From: Clostridium sp. OF09-36
GTDB taxonomy: Bacteria > Bacillota > Clostridia > Lachnospirales > Lachnospiraceae
DNA length: 44,936 nucleotides
NCBI RefSeq assembly: GCF_003481985.1
Contig: NZ_QUMD01000027.1
Location: forward strand, 1 to 44,936
Reading direction: 5' to 3'
Shown: positions 1 through 8,397 of the stretch, piece after piece
Layout: every line of letters begins with the position of its first letter
How positions within the stretch are numbered: the stretch's first letter is position 1
The notes under the pieces: model-generated
What the model was told of the DNA's origin: nothing
Database searches by the model: none
Seen by the model: only the letters and a program-made list of their open reading frames with translations
Program-made: the position numbers and the translations under genes

Positions 1-107
<107 letters not shown>

Positions 108-242
108 AAGCTTCGTTAGAAGCGTTGCTGATTGACCAACGGTCAAGCAGATACCTCTAATTCGTTTGTCCCGATCCAAAAATCGCTACTAGCTAATTTT
201 AAACCGTTCTACTGTTGTTTGGTTTGTTTTTGTTCTGAAATC

Positions 243-257
243 TCATTTCAAAGATGT
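243..257 (-). promoter_or_regulatory. boxA-like antitermination element in the rrn leader
   Basis: The minus strand reads ACATCTTTGAAATGA about 135 nt upstream of the 16S 5' end. It resembles the boxA element (core CTTTGAAA) found in Firmicute rRNA leaders, where NusB/S10 antitermination complexes load. This is a match by eye at the expected position; the rest of the ~250-nt leader shows no gene. Confidence 0.4.
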
Positions 258-359
258 CCAACCAGGACTCTTTTTATTAGAATTTTCAGGGTTTTAAACA
301 CTGTTCAATCTTTCATTTTCAAGGTTCATGTTGTTGCCGCGTCAGCAGCAACGTGTTAT

Positions 360-425
360 ATACTATCACAGCGTTTTCTATCTGTCAACAACTTTTTTCA
401 CTTTTTTCTTTTTTATTTTTTCTGT
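360..425 (-). promoter_or_regulatory. rRNA operon promoter with UP element
   Basis: On the minus strand a perfect -35 TTGACA (388-383) is followed by a 17-nt spacer and a -10 TAGTAT (365-360). Immediately upstream (391-425) is a nearly pure A-rich tract (poly-T on the plus strand), as in UP elements that bind the RNA polymerase alpha C-terminal domains. Placement about 250 nt before the 16S 5' end fits an rrn promoter. The 108-500 interval otherwise holds only the leader and the hairpin at 446-480. Confidence 0.8.
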
Positions 426-445
426 CGAAACCAGACTGAAGTCAG

Positions 446-480
446 TACAGGGGTGGACGCACAATCGGCCCACCCCTGTA
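446..480. terminator. Hairpin between transaldolase and rrn promoter
   Basis: A perfect 11-bp inverted repeat (TACAGGGGTGG / CCACCCCTGTA) encloses a 13-nt loop. It is 20 bp past the transaldolase stop, so it probably ends the activator-rpoN-transaldolase transcript before the rrn promoter. The T-rich flank (TTTGTTTTATT) is on the plus-strand side only; the minus side lacks a clear U-tract. The working direction is therefore uncertain. Confidence 0.5.
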
Positions 481-500
481 TTTGTTTTATTCCCTGATTT

Positions 501-1154
501 TTACTCGCCGAATACAGCCTTGTAATCTGCCTGGAATTTTGCAATACCCTGGTCGGTCAGCGGGTGCCTGGTCATCTGCTCTAATACCTTGTACGGAACC
601 GTAGCGATATCAGCGCCAGCCTTTGCACAGTCAATGACATGGATCGGGTTGCGGATGCTCGCCGCGATGATCTCGGTCTGGATGTCGTGCATCATAAAGA
701 TCTCGGTGATCTCGTTGATCAGGTCAATACCCGGCATGGAGATGTCGTCCAGTCTGCCCAGGAACGGGGAAACGTAGGTTGCTCCTGCTCTTGCAGCCAA
801 CAGAGCCTGTGCTGCGGAAAAGATCAGAGTTACGTTGGTCTTAATGCCCTCTGCGTGCAGAACCTTAACAGCCTTTAAGCCCTCTACGGTCATCGGGATC
901 TTTACTACCATATTCGGATGGATGGCTGCAATCTCGCGGCCTTCTTTGATCATGCCCTCTGCATCGGTGGTAGTAGCCTTTACCTCGCCACTGATCGGTC
1001 CGTCCACAATAGAAGCGATCTCTGCGATAACCTGGTTGAAATCACGGCCCTCTTTTGCGATCAGCGACGGGTTGGTGGTTACTCCACAGATAATTCCCAT
1101 ATCATTTGCCTTACGGATTTCCTCAACATTTGCGGTATCAACAAAAAATTTCAT
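501..1154 (-). CDS. Transaldolase / fructose-6-phosphate aldolase-like protein
   Basis: This 217-residue protein has the length and sequence of the small class I transaldolases of the TalC/FSA subfamily. It starts MKFFVDTANVEEIRKAN, has the GVTTNPSLIAKEGR loop near residues 24-37, and a VVKIPMTVEGLKAV segment near residues 83-96 that holds the Schiff-base Lys. The family transfers a dihydroxyacetone unit between sugar phosphates or cleaves fructose 6-phosphate; true transaldolase and FSA activity cannot be told apart by eye. A GGAG site lies 11 nt upstream of the ATG, and the gene begins about 20 bp after the repaired end of rpoN, so the two are probably co-transcribed. It could feed the split transketolase of the neighbouring cluster, but this is inference. 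Confidence 0.9.
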   Translation of the reverse strand: MKFFVDTANVEEIRKANDMGIICGVTTNPSLIAKEGRDFNQVIAEIASIVDGPISGEVKATTTDAEGMIKEGREIAAIHPNMVVKIPMTVEGLKAVKVLHAEGIKTNVTLIFSAAQALLAARAGATYVSPFLGRLDDISMPGIDLINEITEIFMMHDIQTEIIAASIRNPIHVIDCAKAGADIATVPYKVLEQMTRHPLTDQGIAKFQADYKAVFGE

Positions 1155-1174
1155 AATCTTATTCTCCTTTTTCT

Positions 1175-2510
1175 TTAAAATGCTTTCCGGTCAAAGCTTC
1201 CTCGAATTCCAATTTCTTCCCGGTATTTTGCCACAGCACGTCTTGAAATTTCAATGCCGCGCTCTTTCAAAAGCGATGAAGCTTCTGATCGCTGTAAGGC
1301 TTATTCTTATCTTCATTGCGGATCAGCTCCTTCATCAGTTCCTTGATCTGCATGGTTCCGACCGCATCGCTTCCTTCTGCTGCTGAAACCGATGCCGTAA
1401 ACAGATGCTTCATCAATATGGTTCCGCACGGATACTGGATATACTTTCCCTTGATGGCCCGGCTCACCGTAGAAGTATGAATTCCAAGGCTTTCTGCCAC
1501 ATCCGTCATCGTCATGGGTTTTAAGAATCCGGTTCCATCCAGAAAATGCTCCTGTACATTCAGAATCTGCTCTGATATTTGAAGAATTGTCCTGCGTCTC
1601 TGTGCAATACTGTTCATCACAAAACGGATGCGCTCCAGTTTTTTCTGAAAATAAGCCCCAAGCTGAGCGTCTGTGGATTCCTTCATCATTTTCAGATAAT
1701 AATCATTGATATGATAATCCTCCACCCATCCATCATTGAGTTCAATTTCCCATTTTCCGTCATCTTTCCGGAAAATAATATCCGGAACCACATAATCGTT
1801 GCGTTTTCCTCCAAACTCTCCCAGGGGTCTCGGATTCAGCTTTGCGATCTGATCTATGCATTTGCGTACTTCTGCGGTTGAGAGCTTCAGCGCCCGGGAA
1901 ATGACACTGATCTTTCCATCTGCCACATCCTGCAGGTGTTCCTTCACCACCTGACTGACCGGAGCATTATTTAGTCCCTGCATCTCCAGCTGTTTTAACA
2001 GGCTGTGTTTCAGGTCCGGTGCGAAAATCCCATAGGCTCCAGTTCCTGCAGCACCTTCAGAGTCCAGGAAACTTCCGCCTCCGGCACTCCGGTTTTCTGC
2101 GCCACTTCCTCAGTCGGTATGGTAAAAAAGCCGTTATCATCCAGACAGTCTGTCATAAACTCTGCCAGTTTCCGGCTGCATGCTCCATCCGGCAGCTGAT
2201 CCAGAATATAGTTTTTGATGCTTTCTGTCTCCGGCATTGGAATATCTTTTCTTCTTCGGTCTTCTTCCTCCGCAGTATCGTCGTAATTCTGTTCCAATAC
2301 CGGCGGCTGTTCATAAGTCTGTCCGATATCCTCCCTGCCGCCCGGCATCGCATGCTCCTCCGAGTAATCCAAGAGAGGATTTTCCAGGTATTCGTCCTGC
2401 AAAAATTCACTCAGTTCTACACTGTCCATGGCCAGCAACTCCAGGGACTGTATCTGATTCTGAGATAACTGCTGCTTCTGTTCCAGAGACATTCCGTAAT
2501 TCAGTTCCAT
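1175..2510 (-). CDS. rpoN: RNA polymerase sigma-54 factor RpoN (two frameshifts)
   Basis: Three reading frames together encode a complete sigma-54. The N-terminal part (2510 to ~2030) starts MELNYGMSLEQKQQLSQNQI and contains the Gln-rich activator-interacting region. The middle part (~2030 to ~1274) holds the core-binding domain and the helix-turn-helix (TMTDVAESLGIHTSTVSRAI). The C-terminal RpoN box, SRRAVAKYRE, lies at 1217-1246 in a third frame and the protein then ends at 1175. Each break is repaired by adding one base: near 2028-2032 (GGG probably from GGGG) and near 1272-1276. Since all conserved regions survive, including the box that reads the -24 element, sequencing error is more likely than decay. 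It starts 5 bp after the upstream activator stop, with its own GGAG site. It should direct transcription from the GG-N10-GC promoters found in this window. Confidence 0.9.
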
Positions 2511-2514
2511 CTAA

Positions 2515-4434
2515 TCATTCGCTCCTTCTCTTGCTGATCTCCTGCTCCCGCTGCTTTTGCTCCAGCGCGCTCTGGCGTTTTGCCATACGCCACAGAGTCG
2601 TGCGGCTGACACCAAGCTCCTCCGCCAGCTCCTTTTTCTTTTTCTTCGGCTTTAAGCGGCTGTAGACCGTATCTTCCATCTGTTCCTCCGGAAGAATAAC
2701 CGGCTCCCGCACTTTGCTCTCACGAAAAATTTTCAATTGTCTTAAAAGCCCGGCACTGACAAAATCGCTGTCATTCAAAACGATCAGGCGTTCACAGACA
2801 TTGCGCAGCTCCCGCACGTTTCCCGGCCAGTCATACTGCATCAAAAGCTGTGCAGCCTCCGATGTTACAGTCGGGATCCGTTTTCCCATTTCGCACGCAA
2901 ATCTGGTCAGGTAAAAATCAACCAGTTCCTGAACATCTTCCCGGCGCTCTCTGAGCGGTGGAATACTGATATCAAGAAGGTTCAAACGATAATACAGATC
3001 AGAACGGAACTGTCCGCTCCGGATCTTTTCTTCTATATTAATATTGGTTGCAGAAACAACACGGACATCGATCGGATGCACACTGGTGCTGCCGATGCGG
3101 CGGATTTCCTTTTCCTGCAGCACACGCAAAAGCTTGGCCTGCAAAGTGATCGGAATTTCTCCAATCTCATCCAAAAAAATGGTTCCCCGGTGTGCCAGCT
3201 CAAACAGACCGATCTTACCGCCCTTGGCCGCGCCCGAGAAAGCGCCTGCCTCATACCCGAACAGTTCGCTTTCCAGCAGATTTTCCGGGAGTGCGGCACA
3301 GTTTAACGCAACAAACGGCTGATCACTGCGGCTTGATGCCTGATGAATACTGTGCGCGAATAATTCTTTTCCGGTACCGGTTTCTCCTACGATCAGAACA
3401 TTGGAATTAACCCGGCTGTAACGCTGTGCCATATGGATATTCTCACGAATTGCCTTGCTTTTTCCAAGAATATCTGAAAAGGAATACTTGGCTGTCAGTC
3501 CTTTTTCTGCAAGTCCCTTCCGGATTTTTCGTTCCTCTTCCATGATCCGATCGGTATTCCGGATAAAAACCAAAGCTCCGGTCTCGGCCGCTTCTTCACT
3601 CAGGTGTTTGTACTGCACATAGTAATCCTTGCCTTTGATCTTCAGGATGCGCTCGCGCGCCTGATTTTCATGCAGAAGATTTTCCCAGTCATCTGCCTGC
3701 TCCAGCTCTGCTGCCGGACTGCCAACAAGCGAGTCGACGGTAGAAATCTGAAAAATACGGTATGCCTGATTATTGATCGCCAGAATCCGTCCTCTGTCGC
3801 TGATCGCGAGCACGCCTTCTTCACTGTGATTGAGCATGGCCTCAATGATATCACTCTTGGCACGCTCCTGCCGGATTGTCCGCGCTGCATTGAGCGCTTC
3901 CTTCATGGCCACCTCCACCGCTTCTTCATTCGTATGGATATGGACACGCTTTAATCCCAGCCGGTCACAGATTCCGCACATAGTTCCCGCACCGACAAAA
4001 ATATCCGCGCCGTCCTCCATGGCCTGATGGACTGCGGCTTCCGTGGAAGCCTCATTCGGAGTATCATAAATCGTGATGGACGCACCGCAAAGCTCCTCCA
4101 GCTCCTCCATGGATTTGAATTTCCGGTTATGCAGGCAGAGTGCGATTTTTCCGGCATTCTGTTTTCTGCACTCTACCAACGCGTCAAAAATATCAAAACT
4201 GCTGACATGCACTTCGATCACATGCTTGTCCGGAAACAGATTCTTCAGCACCTCATACGTCATGCCCCGCGCGACCAGCACATCAGCATCGCCATATTTG
4301 GCCAGATCATCCGGTGTTCCGAATACATACTGCTGTTCTATCTGAATTGTTTCGTACTGCGGCAGTTTCTTCACCACATCTTCAAAGATTTCTTTCAGCT
4401 CCAGATGCGGTATAAAAACCCTTATCTTTACCAT
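2515..4434 (-). CDS. Sigma-54-dependent PrpR-type transcriptional activator
   Basis: About 639 residues. Domains in order: PrpR_N-type sensor (1-185), PAS-like segment (200-300), AAA+ sigma-54 interaction module (about 318-545) and a C-terminal Fis-type helix-turn-helix (590-620, ELAEELGVSRTTLWRMAK). The AAA+ part has Walker A GETGTGKE (about 349), Walker B FLDEIGE (about 419) and RFRSDLYYRL-like arginine motifs. The sigma-54 contact loop reads GAFSGA, not the usual GAFTGA. I chose the start at MVKIRVFIPH because AAGGAG lies 12 nt upstream and the sensor domain begins there; an upstream in-frame ATG falls inside an inverted repeat. PrpR_N domains bind small organic acids in known members. It is the first gene of the activator-rpoN-transaldolase operon and probably controls the adjacent catabolic cluster. 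Confidence 0.92.
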   Translation of the reverse strand: MVKIRVFIPHLELKEIFEDVVKKLPQYETIQIEQQYVFGTPDDLAKYGDADVLVARGMTYEVLKNLFPDKHVIEVHVSSFDIFDALVECRKQNAGKIALCLHNRKFKSMEELEELCGASITIYDTPNEASTEAAVHQAMEDGADIFVGAGTMCGICDRLGLKRVHIHTNEEAVEVAMKEALNAARTIRQERAKSDIIEAMLNHSEEGVLAISDRGRILAINNQAYRIFQISTVDSLVGSPAAELEQADDWENLLHENQARERILKIKGKDYYVQYKHLSEEAAETGALVFIRNTDRIMEEERKIRKGLAEKGLTAKYSFSDILGKSKAIRENIHMAQRYSRVNSNVLIVGETGTGKELFAHSIHQASSRSDQPFVALNCAALPENLLESELFGYEAGAFSGAAKGGKIGLFELAHRGTIFLDEIGEIPITLQAKLLRVLQEKEIRRIGSTSVHPIDVRVVSATNINIEEKIRSGQFRSDLYYRLNLLDISIPPLRERREDVQELVDFYLTRFACEMGKRIPTVTSEAAQLLMQYDWPGNVRELRNVCERLIVLNDSDFVSAGLLRQLKIFRESKVREPVILPEEQMEDTVYSRLKPKKKKKELAEELGVSRTTLWRMAKRQSALEQKQREQEISKRRSE

Positions 4435-4485
4435 ATACGAGATTTTCTCCTTTTTCCAAGACAGTTTCATCTGCCCCTTTTCCTT

Positions 4486-4520
4486 GAATGGGCTATGGTA
4501 AAGTATACCATAGCCCATTC
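4486..4520. promoter_or_regulatory. Inverted repeat over an extended -10 upstream of the activator
   Basis: A perfect 15-bp inverted repeat (GAATGGGCTATGGTA / TACCATAGCCCATTC) with a 5-nt loop. On the minus strand it contains the extended -10 TGGTATACT, with CTGCAA 17 nt upstream as a weak -35. It could be an operator for autoregulation of the activator operon. A terminator for the dehydrogenase is less likely because no U-tract follows on the minus strand. Confidence 0.45.
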
Positions 4521-4560
4521 AATTTTGCAGAAAAATTATGAAAATCGTCTTGTTTTTCTG

Positions 4561-5526
4561 TTACTTATTTACTACATTCTGCGGAGCACCGTCAATCACA
4601 GACTTGATATTCTCTGCAGTGGTGTTCATGATGCGTTCACGTGCCTCCTTGGTTGCCCAGGAAATATGAGGGGTGATAATGCAGTTTTTCGCCTTTAACA
4701 GAACGTTGTCTTTTTTGATCGGCTCCGTGGAAACAACATCCACAGCTGCGGCTGCCACTTTTCCACTCTCTAATGCGTCGTAAAGATCCTGCTCAACGAT
4801 CAGCGGTCCGCGGCTGTTATTGATGATGATGACTCCATCCTTCATCTTCGCGATATTCTCTTTTCCGATAATTCCCTGAGTAGATGGGAACAGCGGGCAA
4901 TGCAGGAAGATAAAGTCAGACTTTGCAAGCAGCTCATCTAATTCCACATACTCCGCAACCGCTTTTCCTGCCTCGCTCTGGAATGCGTCATAAGCGATCA
5001 CATTCACGTTCATGGCCTTTAAGATTTTTGCGGTATTCACACCGATACGGCCAAGTCCGATGATGCCTGCGGTCTTTCCGGATACCTCGATCATCGGATA
5101 ATGCCAGTAGCACCAGTCTGCATTCTCTGCCCACTCACCGGCATATACAGAATCGCTGTGATGTCCGATATGGGAGCATACCTCAAGCAAAAGGCTGACA
5201 GCAAACTGGCTGACATTATCCGTTCCATATACCGGAACATTCATAACCGGAATGCCCTTTGCCTTTGCGTACTCATAATCTACTACATTGTAGCCGGTAG
5301 CCAGAACTGCAATCGCCTTTAAGTTCGGGCACTTGTCCATGGTTTCTTTACTGATCGGTGTCTTGTTGATCACGATCACATCTGCGTCACCGATGCGCTC
5401 CGCGATCAGCGGGGACTCCTCGTAAGCAGTTCTGTCATATACGGTAACCTCGCCAAGAGCTTCAATCGGCCCCCAGCTGATGTCACCAGGATTTTCGGTA
5501 TAGCCATCTAATACTACAATCTTCAT
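4561..5526 (-). CDS. D-2-hydroxyacid dehydrogenase (NAD-dependent)
   Basis: A 321-residue member of the D-isomer-specific 2-hydroxyacid dehydrogenase family (glycerate/hydroxypyruvate reductase-like). It shows the Rossmann motif GLGRIGVNTAKIL (about residues 154-166), the catalytic Arg in NNSRGPLI, the Glu in STEPIKKDN and the catalytic His in ITPHISWATKEA, so the active site is intact. Such enzymes interconvert 2-oxo acids and D-2-hydroxy acids. The ATG at 5526 is preceded by AAAGGAG at good spacing; the longer frame upstream has no such site. It is the last gene of the operon that starts at 10743. It may oxidise or reduce a hydroxyacid intermediate of the cluster; the substrate is unknown. 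Confidence 0.9.
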   Translation of the reverse strand: MKIVVLDGYTENPGDISWGPIEALGEVTVYDRTAYEESPLIAERIGDADVIVINKTPISKETMDKCPNLKAIAVLATGYNVVDYEYAKAKGIPVMNVPVYGTDNVSQFAVSLLLEVCSHIGHHSDSVYAGEWAENADWCYWHYPMIEVSGKTAGIIGLGRIGVNTAKILKAMNVNVIAYDAFQSEAGKAVAEYVELDELLAKSDFIFLHCPLFPSTQGIIGKENIAKMKDGVIIINNSRGPLIVEQDLYDALESGKVAAAAVDVVSTEPIKKDNVLLKAKNCIITPHISWATKEARERIMNTTAENIKSVIDGAPQNVVNK

Positions 5527-5561
5527 GATTCCGTTCTCCTTTTCTCGTTTTTCGGTATTTC

Positions 5562-6458
5562 TTAGTCTTCTACCAGTGCCCATGCGCGGTTTAAGCAGCG
5601 TTTGGTATTGGCCAGAATGATTTCATCGTCCTCACCCGGCGCCAGGGTAACCTCCATGGACAGTACCATCGGATCCTTCGCGTTGAAGAAGCCCTCTTCC
5701 TTAAGTACCTGCAGATAATCGGTCAGCTGCTCCACATCGTTGGCGCTGTTCGGATAGCCCAGACGCGGATGCTTGTCACCATACATCGGGCAGCCCTCTT
5801 CTACGACTGCGTTTCCGAAATGAAGGTGAGTGATGTAAGGTCTTAAGGTCCGGATCACAAATTTTGAGGTTTCATAGGTAGTCGGGAAATGAGACAGATC
5901 TACCAATAATCCGAAATTGTTATGGGTCATTCTCATGTCTGCCGCGAACTGTGCCGCATAGGGAGCCGGTCCGATCAGGGCTGCCTTGTCCATATCGAAA
6001 TCAAAGACCTCCAGCTCTACGTTCATGCCCTTCTTCGCTGCGTAGTCACAGACATTGCGGGTAGTTTTTAACAGCTGTGCGTAAGCCTGATCCTTGGTTT
6101 CCTCTTCCCATTTTCCTGCCAGGAATGCGATTCCCTTTGCGCCAAGGTATTCTGCCTCATCCACTGCCTCGATCAGGGTAGCCTCAGCTTTTTTTCTGCC
6201 CTCCTCATCGATGTCGTTCGGATTCAGCTTCGGTCCGAGAAGTCTCGGCTGTGCGCCATAGCAGACTTTTAAATGAGACTGCTCCAGGATTTTTTTCACC
6301 TCTTCGCGCTCTGCGTCATCGGCACATTTGGTCACCTCGATCGCATCAAAGTAATCATCTACTGCGATCCGCTTTACCTGATCTACTACACTTCTGTTCG
6401 GAAAGGACATCCAGCGGATGGTACCTACCTGAAAATATTTATGAATAGACTCTCTCAT
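5562..6458 (-). CDS. Xylose isomerase-like TIM-barrel protein (sugar phosphate isomerase/epimerase), copy 1
   Basis: 298 residues of the AP endonuclease 2/xylose isomerase-like TIM-barrel family. Likely metal ligands sit in LEVFDFD, VDLSHFP, HLHFGN and LSMEV. AGGAGG lies 8 nt upstream of the ATG. It is a clear paralogue of the next gene upstream: both begin near YxxVGTI, share EVFD(Y/F)D, and share GDxHPRxGxPNSxNDV near the C-terminus. Family members isomerise, epimerise or decarboxylate keto-sugars and sugar acids. Substrate unknown; the operon context suggests a carbohydrate-acid intermediate. Confidence 0.85.
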   Translation of the reverse strand: MRESIHKYFQVGTIRWMSFPNRSVVDQVKRIAVDDYFDAIEVTKCADDAEREEVKKILEQSHLKVCYGAQPRLLGPKLNPNDIDEEGRKKAEATLIEAVDEAEYLGAKGIAFLAGKWEEETKDQAYAQLLKTTRNVCDYAAKKGMNVELEVFDFDMDKAALIGPAPYAAQFAADMRMTHNNFGLLVDLSHFPTTYETSKFVIRTLRPYITHLHFGNAVVEEGCPMYGDKHPRLGYPNSANDVEQLTDYLQVLKEEGFFNAKDPMVLSMEVTLAPGEDDEIILANTKRCLNRAWALVED

Positions 6459-6507
6459 GTTCTTTTCCTCCTGCTCTGATTCATTTCATTGTTATGCAAT
6501 TCTAACT

Positions 6508-7418
6508 TTATACAAGTTCCCACGCCAGGTCAAGTGTTCGTTTTGCATTTGCCAGGCAGATATCGGGATCTTCTTCTTCAAAGGGTTTTACCTCAAAGCT
6601 TACGATCGGACGATTCTTTTCACTGATGAATCCGATCTCCATCAGAAGCCTCAGATAATCGGCCAGTTCTTTTACATCATTTTCACTGTTTGGGAAACCA
6701 AACCTCGGATGCTCATCCCCATAAGCCGGGCACTGCGGACTTCTGATCACCGTATTGCCCATGTGGGCATGGCGGATAAATCTGCGGACCGGAAGCAGAT
6801 TTTCCTCAATGGTTTCATGGATCATTGGAATATGGCTCAGATCCACCATCAGGCCAAAATTGTCATACTCCGCACAGATCGTCTCTGCGTAGCGTTTCAC
6901 CCGGTCAACCGGACCGATCAGAGATTTCTTTGCGATATCATAATCAAACACCTCGCAGAGAACCGGCATGTTTCCCTTGCTTTCGCATACTCACAAAGCT
7001 CTCTGGTGGAAGCAAGAAGTGCCTGGAAGGATTCTTCCATTGTCTCTGCCTCGTAGCGGCCTGCCAGAAACGCAAAGTCCTGGGCTCCGATCTCATATGC
7101 CTCATCGATCCCCATTTTCAGGGAAGCCAGGGCCTTCTGTCGTCCCTCTTCGTTTAAGTCATTGATGTTTAAGCCAGCTCCCAGCATCAGTCCCTGACCG
7201 CCGTAAGCAGTGGTCATATGCGCAGCAGCAATCATCTCTGCCGCTTTTTTGCGCACAACAGGATCCTTCATGTGTGCCACTTCCACCGCTTCAAAATACG
7301 GGTCCGTCACAATCTTTTTTAAACATTCCAGGATCGGTCCCTCCCCGGAACCAACCTCTTTGTAGGATACATGAAGGATCGTACCGACCTTCATGTACCG
7401 TTTCATGGACTTTTCCAT
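6508..7418 (-). CDS. Xylose isomerase-like TIM-barrel protein, copy 2 (one frameshift)
   Basis: Two overlapping frames make one protein of about 303 residues, matching the length of the paralogue at 5562-6458. The N-terminal frame runs from 7418 (MEKSMKRYMKVGTI, aligned with copy 1) and the C-terminal frame carries CEVFDYDIAKKSL, VDLSHIP, HAHMGN, GDEHPRFGFPNSENDV and SFEV. One added base near 6976-6979 (GCAAGGG probably from GCAAAGGG) joins them in the right alignment to copy 1, so a base-call error is likely. The ribosome-binding site is modest (AAAGGAA). The tandem pair probably arose by duplication and may act on successive or alternative substrates. Confidence 0.82.
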
Positions 7419-7461
7419 AATTTTTTGTTCCTTTCCGATGGAATCTGCCTGACGCGGCCGC

Positions 7462-8397
7462 CTATTTTCTTGCAGCTGCCTTTTTTGCCGCTGCCGCAAC
7501 CGCTTCCGCATCCAGGCCGTATTTCTTTAACAGTTCACTGTAAGGACCGGATTCACCGTGACGATCCTGCATGCCGACCATCTCGACCGGTACCAGGCAT
7601 CCGGATTTTGCCAGAACCTCGCTGACTGCTCCGCCAAGACCGCCGATCACGCTGTGCTCCTCCGCTGTTACGATCGCGCCGGTTTCTTTCGCGCATTTCT
7701 CAATCAGCTCTGCGTCAATCGGTTTGATGCAGTACATATCAACCACTCTTACGCTGATGCCCTCTTTCTCCAGCATCTCAGCGGCAGTGATCGCGGTGCT
7801 CACCATCAGGCCGCATGCGATGATGGTAACATCGCTGCCTTCTCTTACAACCATGCCCTTGCCCATTTCAAACTTTGCATTCTCCGGATGGCAGTCCGGA
7901 GCCGCATCTCTCGAAAGACGGATGTACATCGGCTCATTGACTTCAATCGCGGTTTTGACCATCCAGTCGGTAATCTGCGCATCGGAAGCTACCATAACAT
8001 TTACCCCCGGAAGCGTACGCATCATGGCAATGTCCTCCAGAGCATGATGGGTCGCGCCGTCAAAGGCATCGGATAAGCCGCCGTAACCACCCATCATCTT
8101 GATCGGCAGTCCGGAGTAGGACATAAAGGTTCTTGCTGCCAGGGACCCCAGTGTGGTTAAAAATACCGCAAAGGTATTGACAAACGGGATCTTGCCATTT
8201 TTGGCCATGCCTGCTGCCATGCCCATCATTGCATACTCACTGATTCCGCAGTTATAGAAACGGTCCGGATACTCCTTTCCGAACATGGCCGATTTTGTGG
8301 AGCCGGATACATCTGCATCCAGAACTACGATATTCTCATTCATCGCGCCGTATTTTTTCAGTGTCTCTCCATATACATCACGAATTGCCTTTGCCAT
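7462..8397 (-). CDS. Transketolase, C-terminal subunit (pyrimidine-binding and C-terminal domains)
   Basis: 311 residues corresponding to the C-terminal half of transketolase: the TPP pyrimidine-binding domain with the activating Glu in YNCGISEYAMMGMAAG, then the TK C-terminal domain ending after MQDRHGESGPYSELLKKYGL. Usual transketolases read GIAEQNM or GISEQNM at the Glu motif; here Gln-Asn is replaced by Tyr-Ala. Its ATG shares one base with the stop of the N-terminal subunit (TAATG), which suggests translational coupling and 1:1 synthesis. The pair should transfer two-carbon ketol units between a ketose and an aldose (phosphate). A dedicated pathway role is inferred from the operon. Confidence 0.92.
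   Translation of the reverse strand: MAKAIRDVYGETLKKYGAMNENIVVLDADVSGSTKSAMFGKEYPDRFYNCGISEYAMMGMAAGMAKNGKIPFVNTFAVFLTTLGSLAARTFMSYSGLPIKMMGGYGGLSDAFDGATHHALEDIAMMRTLPGVNVMVASDAQITDWMVKTAIEVNEPMYIRLSRDAAPDCHPENAKFEMGKGMVVREGSDVTIIACGLMVSTAITAAEMLEKEGISVRVVDMYCIKPIDAELIEKCAKETGAIVTAEEHSVIGGLGGAVSEVLAKSGCLVPVEMVGMQDRHGESGPYSELLKKYGLDAEAVAAAAKKAAARK

Noticed and set aside
132..1386. Plus-strand open frames in the rrn leader and opposite transaldolase/rpoN
   Set aside because: They lack ribosome-binding sites, resemble no family, and mirror strongly coding minus-strand genes or AT-rich leader DNA.
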